NCBI GenBank assembly: GCA_030765055.1
Contig: CM060953.1
Location: 69,311,647 to 69,375,646, forward strand
Direction of reading: 5' to 3'
DNA: 64,000 bases
Source of the DNA: Mantis religiosa
Lineage: Eukaryota > Arthropoda > Insecta > Mantodea > Mantidae
Shown: piece after piece, positions 1 through 13,477 of the stretch
How the letters are laid out: every line of letters begins with the position of its first letter
How positions within the stretch are numbered: position 1 is the first letter of the stretch
The notes under the pieces: model-generated
Database searches by the model: none
Seen by the model: the letters and a program-made list of their open reading frames with translations, nothing else
Told to the model about the DNA's origin: nothing
Position numbers and translations under genes: made by a program

Positions 1-1636
1 TTTGGTCATGTGATAAAGTTAGAGAGGGGTCAGAATAAGGTTCAAACTGAATCGTAAAGTAAGAAAAACTTACTTGAATGGTGATACTATGACAGGAAGG
101 ACGTGTTCATGCGCGTTAAGAAGAGAAGCGAAGATTTATAAGTCTAAAATGTAGGGGAGTTAAGAATAGCGCAACCAGCGTAAGTGGAAACAGCATTAGA
201 AGTTTATTAGAGCAAAGTAGTCGCCGTATAAAGAAGAAATAGAAACCGCGCTGAAGTAGCTTTAAACAAGTAATCCAGGGTTTCAAGTAAAATTGAATTT
301 ATGTTAGGAATTTTACTAACAGATGGTCACCGATCCAAGTCGATAAGCAAACTTAGTAGGAATTAAACCAAATAATTCTGCAACAAAAAGTGTTATTAAT
401 ACGACTGAGTAGCCAACAAACACCAAATCCATTTCCTACATCCATTCACCTGAGGATAAGAGAACTCATAGTTCCAATTAGAACCCAATCAATTTAACAC
501 TTGTATGCGGGTTTGCCGCAAACTTTTTTTTATTAACTTCTTCCAATGTAAGTCACGGATGATGAATGCAATGTGTGAATTGATACTCAAATGAGCTTGA
601 GGTCCATTGTGCTTCAGATAACCTACCATGACCAAAATTCTAACTTGTGACTTCTTGAACGTGCAGCAGCTACACTAGAGCTTACACTACAGAGGTGGGT
701 TGTGTCATTGTATGTATGTGTGTGTATGTGTGAACAGCAAGACTCAAAACGAAACATCAAAGGAGTATTTACGTTCAGCATCACTGTGCATTACTTTCAT
801 TTGTTGTATTGTTAAAGTATATTTTCAGGAATACTCCCACCACTGATGTGAACGGTTTTTAAAATGCTGAATTTCACAAACTTAATTTAAAAATTCGGTT
901 TAAATATTAATGCTAAAATATATTCACCACAAATAAAATTTATATCATTATTTCTTTAACTTCTTTTTAATATTTTAAAAATACTTTCGATTGTTTAACT
1001 AATCTTCTTAACTTCAAATAATTGCAATTTTTCTGATTGCAAGTGTTTTGTTTTCCTCATCCTGCACAGGTAAAGAAAATCAAATTCCAATGCCACCACC
1101 TGGCAACCAGCATTAAGCAATTTGACTGCAATTTTAATTGGTCCACGCTCCATTACGTAACCCTTTCTATATTCCTCTATTTTCCCATTATCTTACTACG
1201 AAAAACGTAAAACATGAATATGCATCTAGAACTAGTTGACCCGGCGTACTTTTTACCACGAATAAAAGATTTCTGAGCTTCTTTATATAAATAAAACAAA
1301 TTCGGGTTCGTTTGTCATTTTATTCTGCAATTGGGGTGAAGTTTAAATTCAGCACAGTTACAATTAAGTTAATTTAAAATTTTTGTCAAGCAATATTTCT
1401 GTCTCTCTATTTTTTCTGCGTAAATGTATAAAGATCATGGTTTTGCAAGGCGCGAACACGTAACGTATGAAAATCTACTCCGAGTCTATTCCGCAAACTT
1501 CCAACAACTGCCCTTGTGATTTATTAGTGGTCACCGCAAAGGCAATCCGCACGGGAAACTGTGGATGCTTAAAATCAAAAGGCAAATCCGTTGGAATCAT
1601 CAGATTACGTGGGATCAAGACATCCTCTCTTTTGTA
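1..1636. other. AT-rich DNA, nothing recognised
   Basis: No convincing coding frame, RNA gene or repeat was found in this stretch. Short open frames near its end run into the mariner remnant that follows and have no family likeness. Confidence 0.5.
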
Positions 1637-2551
1637 CGAAGGCTGTTCAATAAAGAATGGTCACAATTTTTTTTCCACAACGTACCTTTACTCATTCTCA
1701 TAATTTTGATGGTCCTTCTCAAAATAGTCTCCCCTGAATACGATGCTCTTTTCCCAGCGTTTCTGCCAGTTTTCAAAGACAAGCTGGAAAATTTTTTGAA
1801 AGATCCTTCAAAATCGCCTTCGCAGTCTTCACCACTGCTTCTGATGATGGATAATGCCTGCCACTAGGCGTTTCTTCAAGTTAGGGAATAGAAAAGAGTC
1901 ACATGGGCTAAATCCGGACTATATGGAGAGTAAGGGAAGCACTTCACGTTGATTTTTGCAATATATTCAGCAACAACGCTGGCAATATGCGACCACGCAT
2001 TATCGTGGTGCAGCATTCAGCCTGCTTCGCGGAAATGTGGTCTTTTACGCTTGATATGGACTTATAATGCTTTCAGGACATCCCTGTAGTATTGCCCAGT
2101 TACTCATGTGTGTGTGTACAGGTACTACATGCTGATAAACGATTCCATTAATATCAAAGAATAAGATGACCATAACTTTCCCAGCAGAATCAACCACTTT
2201 TGCTTTTTGGGGATTGTTGATGAAGGAGATTTACACACTGAGCTTTGCTGTTTGCTCTCAAGATCAAAATGATATAGCCAAGTTTCATAAGCAGTGATTA
2301 CGTTTGAAAGAAACTCCGGATCTTCCTCTAATATCAACTTTAACTGCACTTTACCTGCATTGCAGCGGTAAGCAATACAGAACATCTCTGAACTTGCCTG
2401 GTTCTTACAGGCGGGAAACAGGATTACCAACAATGAAACTACTACAACGTGTTTGATTCACATTAAGCTAACAGAATATAATATATTGAATTTTAGTGCG
2501 AAAAACTATTACCGTAAAAAATTATGATCATTCTTTATTGAACAGCCCTCG
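1637..2551 (-). mobile_element. Mariner transposon, internally deleted and decayed (copy 1)
   Basis: The ends are inverted copies of CGAGGGCTGTTCAATAAAGA (left end CGAAGGCTG...), each flanked by TA, the mariner target duplication. On the minus strand, 2125-2433 still reads like the middle of a mariner transposase (EEDPEFLSNVITAYETWLYH; the family has ADETW here, so the first catalytic Asp motif is mutated). Its C-terminal half is broken. At about 0.9 kb it is shorter than the usual 1.3 kb because the region for the N-terminal DNA-binding domain is missing. Copies 2 and 3 in this window have the same structure. Confidence 0.85.
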
Positions 2552-4650
2552 TAGTTTCCCTTGATTGTTGCCCCGATAACGTTATTTATTAGGTTTTTCA
2601 CAGTCCCGTTCCATTGCACAGTCGTGGTTGGTTAATGTTGCGCAGAATGATCACAGCTAGTCCTACTTTTAGGTAATTTTAAATTGTTAGGTGGGAATAC
2701 AGGCAATTCCAACAAATTTAGAAGCTCTGTGGGATAGTTGACTACGTCATCCTGGTTTACAGCTGTGTCAACTTATTTGTACGAAAACAACTCTCCCGGA
2801 AGATACAGACACACTAGAACGCAACTCTCACATACGAACACGACTATTAGCATTAGCTGCGTCTCACTGCTCATCAGTGCGGTCAGCACGTGACGTAGCT
2901 CTTCATACATTTGACTTACCACTACGGCCTAAGTCACGTCGTCTTCTCCTTGGCGCAGTAAAAGTTTCCGCAAGCTTCACAAAGTGGCACAGTAATTCAA
3001 TTAATTCTGAGTCAATTCAATTCACATTCACGAATTCACAAACAAAATTTATAAAGAAGGTTTCCAAGTATTCACCAATATTTGACAAAAATTCCATGCC
3101 ATCAAATATTTACAGTGTTATAGTGCGTTCAGGATTCAATTTTGTGTCTTATCTTTGAAAGTATGTCATGCTACGTTGAAAAATATAACTCTTGATAACA
3201 AACGATAAACGTTATTTAATAAAATATGGCAAGAGAAATAGCTTTGAGGACTTTGGTAAGGAGTGTAATCTTTCTCTTTGTAATGCTTTTGTTTGTCGAA
3301 AATATATGGTGTATGTGTTCCTTAATAGTTTGCGTGTGTACTTTTATATTTCGTTAATCTACCTTTCAAACCCTTCTTGGACTTTTACAAATATTTCAAT
3401 GTAAATAAAGATGTCATAAAACTAAGTTCTTTTAGTAATAGTTGTTTAAACAGAAGTTATTAGGTAACAAACATCAGAATATATTTTTCATTCATTCATT
3501 AATTCATTCACTATTTACCTATAATAGCGTTATTCGCAATCTCAATTGAAGCATCTACATCCCCTAAATTCCTACCCTTAAAGAAAGTACGAGTTGCAGA
3601 GCTCCTGCTTGCAATTATTGTATTTTGTACCTAATACACACTAACCCAAAAGCAAACTATACATTTCGTAAATTCAAAAATACATAAATAAGAGTTTTAT
3701 TCCTCTTTCTTCTTTCGAAGTACATTTTAAAAAATACGTCTCTTCTATTGACGCCAAGCTATTCCTGCTAGCTATATATTACACTATAATGAGCAGTCAA
3801 ACGAATTTTTAAGCAGTTTGCTTGTAGTTAGTTACATTCTGAACTGCACAGTGGGGCTTAGGTACAGTTGCAATTGTGGGAAGGAGTGAGGATTTAACTA
3901 ATTAGGACCAACTGTGACCATGGTTTGCTCTCCACTTCCTTCGTCAACTACACAGAACGTCTGGATAAATATTTTAATTGCAAAATAAATGTTACAGCTC
4001 TCGCCTTTCAGGCATTACAGATTAATAATAACCTTATTTAACATGACAATACCTACACCACTTCAGTCACACCGAGAAATTGGGCGGGTCCCAGTCTATC
4101 TGAAAACTCAAATTATTCCGAATATAAGCTAGTCCTTCCGAGAATTACTCTCCTGATATTTAACGGAAGCACATTCAGGCAGGTGGGCGATCAGAAAAGC
4201 CATCTACTCCGAAGTACTAAATCTTAAAGCTTAAGATCAAAACCAGAATTGCCTGCATGCCCTGAAAGTTGAGCTACGACTCCCCTTGTCTCACCTGCTC
4301 GGAGGTATCCGGGAGGAAAGGCAAGGCAACAATCACGCGCCTTCGCGGGAAAAACGGGAAACGTGAAACAAATGAAACATAAGCATCAGCAAGAACGTGC
4401 AATCAGCACAATTCGAATCATTATTTCTAAAAACTACTTACGTTAGGTAAAACCTGGCCTCCTGAGTTGCTAAATGCTGTGTGAAAACGCCTACAGACCT
4501 CAATGTATTTAGAGTTGTTATCTACGACGTCAAAGAAAATGAACAACACTAACAGCGCAATCTAATTTCGTTTCGTTTGGGCTTTAATGCTGTGAATTTC
4601 TTATACCTGAAAATTACTTTCACCTAACCATGTGTCTCTCATAGTAACAA
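2552..4650. other. AT-rich DNA, nothing recognised
   Basis: No supported gene. The only pattern is a short ATTC-type simple repeat near 3488-3512. The open frames here are short and resemble no family I know. Confidence 0.45.
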
Positions 4651-5040
4651 GTGATAAGGTGCAAGGCTCGCATTCAGATCTCTAGTTCGTTCACTGGTGG
4701 TCGCCTATTGGTTTTTTCCGTGGGTTTTCCCTTGTCGGCAGGGCAAATTTTGGAGTGGTTTCTTCTGCCACGGCTGTCTTTTTCCCCATTTCCTCTCGTT
4801 TCGTCTACCTCTTTCACGTTACTGGACAACTCCGAGGCTGTATGTTGATCGACGTTGAGCAGATAGTAAAGAGGCTTGCAATTCGGCACTTCTTTCCAGC
4901 TCCACCAGAAGGTGACTGCTCGAGTCTCCACTACTGGATCGAGCCTTTCCGGTCCTCGCTGTAGGGGAGTATCTGAGCCACCCTCCGGCGGTTTGCATGC
5001 ACTGCCGTGAGCCCCTCAAAGGCGGGTGGTCAGGCCAGAA
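4651..5040. repeat. Possible dispersed repeat of SINE type
   Basis: This is a GC-richer block. It contains a TTTTCCGTGGGTTTTCCCTT segment resembling the TTTTTCCGGAGTTTTTCCTT core of the SINEs annotated elsewhere in the window. No tRNA-like head was found, so family membership is a guess. Confidence 0.3.
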
Positions 5041-5299
5041 AGAACTCTGCGCGTATTTCTTGCTTACGTTGACCGTTCTGCAGACCTGCGGCTGCTACGT
5101 TCTTTTATTTCCTGGGGAAGTACACCAAAAGATTTAATGGTGAATTGAGGTGCTATGTGTCCCCTCCGTAGCAGTTTACTCATTGTAATAGGTTTCATAC
5201 AATGGAGTTCGTAAACCGTTTCCTGAGAAATACCATGAGTATCTGATGATTGGAGATTATAATCAACGAAGAACTATGGAAAAGAGCTTATCAACACGA

Positions 5300-5620
5300 A
5301 ATCTCTATATAACTTAAATTTAGAGAGTTGAAGTGGATTGGGCAGTTTTGAGTTCATAAAAATGGAATTCGATTGGAACCACCAGGGACTGAGTAGGCGT
5401 AGAGGAACACCTAGGAGAACATGCCAGGTATAACACGGTCAGAGATGTGGCGAAACAGACAGGGAAACTCTGAAATTAATTTAAAGCATGGGCAAAAAAC
5501 ACAGTTCAATGGCGTGCTTTTATCAAGACCCTATGCTTCACTGCGAAGGGTGTGCGCCATTAGCTGGATAAGGTACGTGGCAACAGCAGCACAAACCAGA
5601 AGCAAACTTAACGGGAATGG
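5300..5620 (+). pseudogene. Decayed 3' end of a non-LTR retrotransposon ORF2 (tentative)
   Basis: In mixed plus-strand frames short pieces read like the C-terminal tail that follows reverse transcriptase in endonuclease-type LINEs: LKWIGQF near the start, then a Trp-rich piece, WRAF-like, near 5510. Several stops and frameshifts break it. The call rests on word-like similarity only. Confidence 0.35.
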
Positions 5621-7477
5621 CTAAGAGGTCTCCTTGGAGTATCTGTCTTTAAATGCAATTATTAAGTCGTAGTGAAAAGTCCTAGGTGGTAGGCCCTAGA
5701 TGGTAATTTCATTTGGCGCTTCTGTCCTGGATGTACTTGGATGCACGCCACCATGCTTTATCCCAGAAGCGTTATGGCATATTTCTAATGAAATGCTAGT
5801 ATTTAATTAAGTTACTTTATATTTTAAAGCGTTTCCGTAATTTTTATGCAATACACTAAATTTTCAAACATCTACGACCTTCTGTGCACTTGCACTTAGT
5901 GCAATTTTTATAGATGTTCTAGAACCAGAAGTGAAACCTAAATCGTGCAGTTATTTTCTTATTTAAAGCGAAACAGTATTTTTTATCTACTTACCCCTGG
6001 TTGAAAATTGTAATTGTTCCACTCTCCATTATTGTTTCTCCTTTATTAAAAATATACTACATGGCAAAGCGAGAAAGCGTATCGGGAAAAATTCGCAACA
6101 CAGATGTTTAGCTCAGTTTATCGCACATACACGGTGAGTCCAAGGTATGTATGCTCTGTTCAGATGTAGTCATGTCTTCTGGACAGCAATGTGCCATACA
6201 TCGTCAGGCGCGAGAAAACATATCATATAGACACACGCAGCTTCCAATCACTCTATTTGTGTTTCGTAACTTACTGTACATCAACTTAGTAATATTTCAC
6301 TCTTCTAATCGAACAGATAATACCCAATAAGAGACGATCACAGTGCTGGTCACCTGAAGGTTAATATGCCTCAACGCCTAGTCGAGGAATAAATAAAATT
6401 CCATATACATATTTATACGCGATTCCTGTTTATACCCCTTTCTCTTTAATACATACTTAGGTTGCAAATCATGCAATATTTAAATATAACTCGCGAGCAA
6501 GAAGAATGTCACCTGTAGTTGTTGGCTAGGTCAATACCATTAGGCCTAAGTGATTAATAATGCACTCGATCTTGACACTGCTTTTGAACAGCTAGTATAA
6601 ATTAATTTCCCTATAAGATAGACATTTCTATCATGCAGAATATTCCTTAATATACGTGTTTTAAGTCCTTTTCCGAAACTCAACTTCGTCCGCCAAGTTA
6701 AAACTTCTTCCTTGTTCTGCAAGATGCATCTATTTTTATCTCTTCTGTTATTTTATAAGTTATAGATTATTCTGTTTACTTCGAAAAACTGAGGTGAAAA
6801 GAAATCTTCAGTGAGTCTTACATTACATTCTTTGTAATGGTGTAATGCATAGCAAAAAATGACTAGTCTTTCTCCATTTGGAATCCATTTACCTCAGAAT
6901 CTTCTGCAGTAATTGATTGGAACTTTCTCCGAAGAGTGGAATTCCATTAAATGCCAGCATGTGTTCAAATGTATCAAGATTGCATTGTATGGAGCAGTTG
7001 AAAATAGTTTTATTTGCCACGTTTTGAGCATACTGCTCTACTCGGATTTTTAATCCTCCACCAGCATCTCAGAGAAGGTGGATTAATGCCAAGGATTGTC
7101 TCCATGACTGGCAAGGTTACGCAACCTTTGGGAAGGAAAAAGCTCGTGACATGCGTCACTGCTGCCAACGTGATAAATGTTCGTCTAACGTTACCCCGGG
7201 TGACATTGCAGCACGTTCCCGTCACGTTAGGTAATTGCATCATGCAGAACCTCTTCTTTTCATTGCAATGAAATTAACCAGAAACGAGCTCCTGCAGTGC
7301 GTGCAATTTGATGTTTCAAGGCTCATCCCTAAATCTCATTTTAATGACAAATACAGGGACTCGCCTCTTCATTTCATGATTTTAGGAATGAATTTGTGCA
7401 GCAAGGTAATATAAAACATGGAGGCTGCTTTTACTTTCTCTACTAATCACTGGGCAACAATGAAAATGTTTCGGGTT
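5621..7477. other. AT-rich DNA, nothing recognised
   Basis: No supported coding frame or repeat. Overlapping short frames on both strands at 7010-7271 are mutual shadows with no family likeness. Confidence 0.45.
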
Positions 7478-7705
7478 GCCCGCCTCGGTAGCGTAGATGG
7501 TAGCGTGTCTGCCTCACGTTCAAGAGGTCCCGAGTTCGAACCTCGGTCAGGGTGAGTTACCTGGATAAGGTTTTTCCGGAGTTTTTCCTTATCCCGATAG
7601 ACGAATGTAGGGTAACTGTAAGCTCCATGGACTCCGGACCCACATGAGCACCATTTCATCCATTTCATTCATCGACCTATATGACTTAACGTTGGAGGAC
7701 TAAAT
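7478..7705 (+). mobile_element. tRNA-derived SINE, family 1
   Basis: The head at 7478-7552 is tRNA-like. It has an A-box-like stretch (TAGCGTAGATGG) and a B box (GAGTTCGAACC). The body follows, with GGTTTTTCCGGAGTTTTTCC and a tail around CATTTCATCCATTTCATT. The same body occurs on the minus strand near 12.6, 13.5 and 32.1 kb, which shows it is dispersed. It encodes no protein. Confidence 0.85.
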
Positions 7706-7799
7706 TGCAGGGAAAAACATTTTCGGGCTTAAAAATATTGAATTTACATGTATTTCCATCTGTTGAATTAAAAAATCACCATAAAATGATATATTAGTT

Positions 7800-8340
7800 C
7801 TTGTTTTGAAGATAAGGGAACATTTCCTTTTTAGAGTGAAGATTTTAAATTTGGGGAGTTTTTGGGGGGATTTGGCACACCTGTCAAATAACATCACAGA
7901 GAAATTTTGGAAATTAAGTGATGCAAAAGTTAAGAAAGACATTTTCGGACCACAAATAAGAGAAGTTGTAAAGGATCCTGCATTTGACCAAATTTTGGAG
8001 GGGAAAGAAAAGGAAGCCTGGGAAGCCTTCAAGGGTGTTGTTCATTGATTTTAGGCAACAAAAGAGATGATAACTACAAGAATTACCAAGACAGTGTTCC
8101 TGAAAGAATACCGTAACCTTGGATGCAACATGTCCCTAAAGATCAATTTTCTGCACTGCCACCTAGATGTTTTCCCTCCTAGTTGTGGAGCTGTTAGTGA
8201 TGAACATGGGGTGAGATTCTATTAGGACATTTTTGTTATGGGACAAAGATATCAGGGCCGTTGAAATGAAGTAATGCTTGCGGATTACTGTTGGTCTTTC
8301 TATAGAGATTCTGCAGAACTCCATCACAAGAGGCAAGCTA
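7800..8340 (+). pseudogene. Decayed copy of a repeated arthropod gene family of unknown function
   Basis: The frame from 7806 ends in AWEAFKGVVH. After a stop and frameshifts it continues with NMSLKINFLHCHLDVFP near 8130-8172, then CGAVSDEHG and YCWSFYRD-like pieces. I recall this combination from many uncharacterised, multi-copy arthropod proteins, often counted with transposons. I do not know its function. Several stops and frame changes show this copy is dead. The recognition is from memory and should be tested by protein search. Confidence 0.5.
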
Positions 8341-9459
8341 AAAGGCGATGAAGTCAATAGGCCACCACATGATTCTATTCAGACTCGAATATCTGCGAAG
8401 TACTTTTCCAGTAATTTAGAACTCTTAGCAAGTAATTACCAGTTAAAAAAATCAAATACACTTTCATTGTTGTTAGCATGTGTTTAATTAAAAGTATCCC
8501 TTTCTCTAAATCCATTAATATGTAATATTCCCACCTTGTGTATGTCATAGAAACTAGAGCTCATAAAAATTTTTCATTGTTTATTTGTTTTTCTAAACCC
8601 AAAATTGGTAGGAATTGCCACATTAAGTGCTCGAAACATTTTTCCAGTGATAGGACAAGTAAAGCAAGTTTGGTATTACTAATATCCATTTATATTATAT
8701 CGATTAATATTAGATGTATTGCTTTCCTAACATCTCATTTTCAATATTCCTATCAAATTCGGCTTCAGTGGAAGGATTTTTGTCCTGATAACCATAATAT
8801 TTAAGTGGAGATGGAATGAGTTTACCAATCAAAGGCGAATGTAAATATGCCTGGTAAAAGTTTGGGAGGGCCCAAGTAAAATAACAGGTGTAGTCGTACA
8901 CATGGATGACCCTTGAAATTATCTAATTAATTTTTAGTTTTATTCTAAAAATACTATACTATTATTTTAACAAACTAACATTTATAACAAAATAGCTGTA
9001 TATACTCTAATTTATTCTTAAATACTGCTATTATATGAAACGGCAGTACTCTTTTCGTGTTGAAGGCAAGTTAAGTTAATTAGTACAACAGAAGGTGTTA
9101 ATGATAATGCCAAGATTGCATTGTAATTTTCAACCATTTTCAATTGGACTATATACTTCAAATGCTACTGTTAATGCCTGCAGAATGAAGCGTGCAATTG
9201 CGACATGAAATCCACCCTAAAGAATAGGATTAGTATTCCTACGTTTACTTTTATGCATTAAAGTTATAAACAAAACAAGTTATATCAAATCTATACCACC
9301 AAACCTTTAAAAGGAAGCCTTAATCAGATATAAGAAACAATATAAAATTTAAGATAAAGGTGAAAATCTTGATAGTCATTATCACGGACGGCATATTTAT
9401 TCCATATTGTCGTTTGTTTCTGCAGTGTTTAACGCTCTCTTTTATTACATGTGGCACCG
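8341..9459. other. AT-rich DNA, nothing recognised
   Basis: Only short AT-rich open frames on both strands, with no family likeness and no clear repeat. Confidence 0.45.
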
Positions 9460-9660
9460 TAGGCGCTGACATTAATGATACGAGATGAATATGAAGCACT
9501 GTTGGACTGAGATGTTGGAGTAAACTGCAGATTCCAGAGAAAACCCACTCCAATACCTACAGTGTTGTCCACCAAAAGTTCACTTTGCGCTCGCCTGAGA
9601 TAGAACCCATGTCGCCTTGGTAAGAGTAGAGCGATCTAACCACTCAGCCACGGTGGGCCT
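9460..9660 (-). mobile_element. tRNA-derived SINE, family 2
   Basis: On the minus strand the head (about 9660 down to 9590) reads CCGTGGCTGAGTGGTTAGAT, an A box, followed by ACCAAGGCGACATGGGTTC, close to a B box. A related head (CCGTGGCTCAATGGTTAAAC) lies at the right edge of the window. The tail toward 9460 is not tRNA-like. The boundary at the tail side is uncertain. Confidence 0.65.
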
Positions 9661-10864
9661 TCTACATTGTCGAATAAAGATTTTTGAAATTTCTGAAGCA
9701 CTGTACATTTCAAAGGGACGTGTGTATCATATTTTAAGGGTGGAGTTGAATATGTAGAAAGTATTTGCAAAATGGGGCCACAACGGCTGACTCCGGACCT
9801 AGAGCCAATCAGAGCGGAAACATCTGAGCTATGCTTGGCTCCTTTTCAGAGAAATGCCAAGGAATTTATGCATCGGCGTGTAATAAATAATGAAATAACT
9901 GAATCGAAACAGTAGTCTAGGTAAGTGAAACACCAAGGAGGAATATCATGCTGCTTATTATCTTCTCCCTGGAAGATCTATCACAGAAACGTATTATGTT
10001 AACTTTCTAGACTAAATGTAGACCAAAATACGCAAGAAAAAAATTACCTTGGCAATAAAAAATGTAATAGTGAACAAGAAAGTGCTTGGCCTTACACATT
10101 TACTTTTACAATATAGAATTTCGGCGAGATGAACTTTGATTTGCTGCCACATTCTACTTATTTCCCTAACTAAGATCCACCAGGCTATGCTCCCTAAACT
10201 GCAGAAGTGTTTTCGTGAAATTATCAGTTGAAAAGAGTTTTGCTGGTTTGGGAGGAACATGACCTTACGTGAGCTTTGCTGGATCAGGTGCATGATAAGG
10301 GAGACCAGGCTCAAAAATAAGAACAGTTTCAAAAACCTGCGACGACATTTTGAGTTTCATCAAAATCTTTTCCAATGACCCTAGCAATGTATCCAGACAG
10401 ATACATTTCGCTTAGCTTATTAAAAATTCCAAAACTCTGTACTACTGTATAGCTTAAATTGCGCATAGCTGAACAGACCATCAGAACCTCAAACTCTTAT
10501 GAAATTTCCTCACTTATAGAATGCACTCTTCAAAGTTTTACTAAAGAGAGGATAGTATCCATTCTAAAATTTCAAAAGCTTGCTTCTATCATATTTTTCA
10601 CACTATATCATTCAAACATGTATTTACTGGATTTTCATGGTATTAATTTTTTATTTTTATGCGGGATTAAAACGTACTTATTCAGAGATAAGGAGAACTT
10701 AGTTTCTTGCATAAAATTTGCTGCAAAGTTGTCTAATGCTATAGAAGAAAATGACTACTTTTGTATATATGTATTTTCAACATCAAAACTCCTGTGAAGT
10801 TGTTTATTATACTGGAGTAAGCATGTTTACAAATCTTTTGAATTCAATAGACACAATTAAAGAA
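9661..10864. other. AT-rich DNA, nothing recognised
   Basis: Open frames at 10012-10332 (minus) and 10459-10797 (plus) are AT-driven and resemble no family known to me. Confidence 0.4.
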
Positions 10865-11665
10865 TAGAGACAGGCTGAAAAATTCAATGCCACAGCCGGG
10901 ATTTACACCACGGATCTTCTGGTCTCCGTCCAGCCGCTCTAAACCAACTGACTCAAGTTTTTCCCGTTAAACCACTAGGAGTTCTCATAAACATGAGACA
11001 ACTATCCTAATGGTGACTTACCATGCTGTAAGTACTTTAAGACCCGGGCTTTATAGTTTGGACCACTATTAGGTACAATTAATGGAAATTAATTGTTCTT
11101 TCACACTAACCGTGTGTAGGACGTACTATGAAAGGGTAGAGCCAGACTGAAAAATTGAATGTCAGTTGGGGAATTTAATGTCATGTTGGCACGTTGGCCA
11201 TAGAAGCTCAATGGTTTAGAGTGGCTGGACGGAGACCAGAAGATCCGTGGTTCAAATCCCGGCTATGGCATTGAATTTTTCAGTCTGGTTCTACCCTTTC
11301 ATAGTGCGTCCTGCACACGGCTAGTGTGAAAGAGCAATTTCCATTAATGGTACCTAATAGTGATTAACTATAAAGCCCGGGCCTTAAAGTACTTACATGT
11401 AGTAAGTCGCCATTAAGGTAGTTCTCTCATGTGTTTATGAGAACTCCTAGTGGTTTGCCAGGGAAAACACGAGTCAGTTGGGGAATTTAATATTATGTTG
11501 GCACGTTGGCCATAGTAGCTCAATGGTTTAGAGTGGCTGGACGGAGACCAGAAGATCCGTTGATCAAATCCCGGCTATGGCATTGAATTTTTCAGTCTGA
11601 CTCTACCCTTTCATAGTGCGTCCTGCACACGGCTAGTGTGAAAGAACAATTGATTTCCATTAATA
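10865..11665. mobile_element. Mosaic of three SINE copies, family 3 (one inverted, two direct)
   Basis: A tRNA-like head (AGCTCAATGGTTTAGAGTGG, then GTGGTTCAAATCCCGGC) appears at about 11208-11272 and again at about 11515-11582 on the plus strand. The complementary form occurs at about 10888-10945. Each is followed by a shared body (CAGTCTGGTTCTACCCTTTC). The copies are joined by repeated segments (for example CATGTGTTTATGAGAACTCC), so the region seems built by insertion plus local duplication. Confidence 0.7.
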
Positions 11666-12585
11666 GGCATTAGCATGTCTATTTCATTAACATGTCGAAA
11701 GAACGTTAAAATAATAAACCACCTGAACCACGATTCATAGTGAATTATTTATGAAAATCAAATTAAAAATCTTGAAATATGTCCACTTAAGTATCTAACA
11801 ACTTCCGATATTTGTTTACAGAAGGAGCTGTTGAAAAGCTAGAGATGAACCGATTTTGAGGAGAGTGATAAAAATATGATGAAGATACAGCACGGAACAA
11901 GCAATTAATAGATCATTTTCAATATGATTATGTACACATTTGAAGATACACAGAGAAACTAATACCGCGATATTGCAGGAGAAAATTTTCAAGTTAGTTT
12001 CCTGTTATGCCGTTGGTGTATGGAGCTTCCTAGCGACGCTTTCTGTAATCATAAACAGCGCCAGATGGAGAAGCAGGACATTGAAGCGTGAAATGACCAA
12101 CCATTTTGTTGAGGATCCTTCTCTTTCAAGTTATGACATTGTTTTACGCACAAATAAACATTAAATGGGATCAGCGATTTACTTTCCTTCTGGAGCCATG
12201 CTAGGGCATTTTTACGTTCGGATAAGACATATTGCCTTTTTACTGGTATAACCTACGATCTCGAAAATTAATAGGCTGTTATGCGACAGAATAAAGATGT
12301 AATAAGAAAGGCAAATAAGATGTTGTATATTACACTAAAAATGTGGAGCCTAAAAGCTATAAGATCCCTGGTGCAAAATACATGTGCATTGTGTAGGAGA
12401 AGCTATTGTTCACACTATATTGGAGGCCCAGGAATAAAATACTGGAGAGCAGTAGATTAAAGAAATTAGATTGAAATAAGCTTCAAATAAATATTTATGA
12501 TAAGAAATTATTGTGACATATATTGTTATTACGGGTGCATGTTTATGTTAGTGGTGGTTATAATCATTCTGGCGTATTATTTCCA
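11666..12585. other. AT-rich DNA, nothing recognised
   Basis: No supported gene or repeat. One short plus-strand frame at 11940-12164 has no family likeness. Confidence 0.4.
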
Positions 12586-12835
12586 TTAAGGCTTTTCCCC
12601 CCAATTTACGTGCTCCACCGTTAAGTCATATCGGAGGGTGAATGAAATTGGTGAAATGATGGTCAAATGTGTCCGGGGTCCATGAAGCTTAGAGTTGCCT
12701 GACATTCGTCTTGCAGGATAAGGGAAAACCCCGGAGAAAACCTCATCCAGGTAACTCACCCTGACCAAGATTCGAACTCGGTACCTCTTGAACGTTAGGT
12801 AGATATGCTACCATCTACGCTACCGAAGCGGGCAT
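12586..12835 (-). mobile_element. tRNA-derived SINE, family 1 (minus strand)
   Basis: This is the reverse complement of the 7.5 kb copy. The tRNA-like head lies at 12835-12760 and the conserved body with AACCCCGGAGAAAACCTCATCC toward 12590. Substitutions in the head indicate an old, inactive copy. Confidence 0.8.
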
Positions 12836-13477
12836 TTCTATTAAGTGTTAAATGCCTTTGCTGTCTTTAATGTTTATGGTTTAGGTTAGAACCAATACTA
12901 AAACTATTTCATTACAATTGTAATATTGCATTAATTAGTACTTAATTGTTATTATTACAAAACGTATTTATATTTTATACAGTTTTCCTAACTATAGTGT
13001 GATATATAAAGCACTTCCATATCCATCTGCATAAAAAGGCAGGGTTACAACATGATTTGTAGCCACCGATCACTACACTAATCTGCTGTTATTTATGTTA
13101 CTGCAGTAATCGTCTATAAAAGGTTTGGGAATAATAATCATTACTCATTTTTTAAATGACAGGGGAAATGTAAATTCACAATTCAGGAAAGTAATAGGGG
13201 CAAAGTGATACATTAAGAAAGTGCGGATTACATGGTACTGGGTACAAAAACGTTTTTCTTTAATTCTTATTACTATGTGAACATAATTAATGCTAAAACA
13301 CTTAATGAAGAACACACTAAAGGCATTAAAAACCTTTATTATTTTTCAGCCAACAGTTTGTGACTTTGAATTACATGGCATTGAATCATTAGATCTCAAA
13401 ACCTACTTGGTAAATACAGTCCAACCATACCAATTTAAATATCAGTTTCATGGTAACAAAGCTGTTGACACATAAAA

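Noticed and set aside
7488..7560. A true tRNA gene at the SINE head
   Set aside because: The acceptor and anticodon stems do not pair, and the same sequence recurs with a common SINE body.
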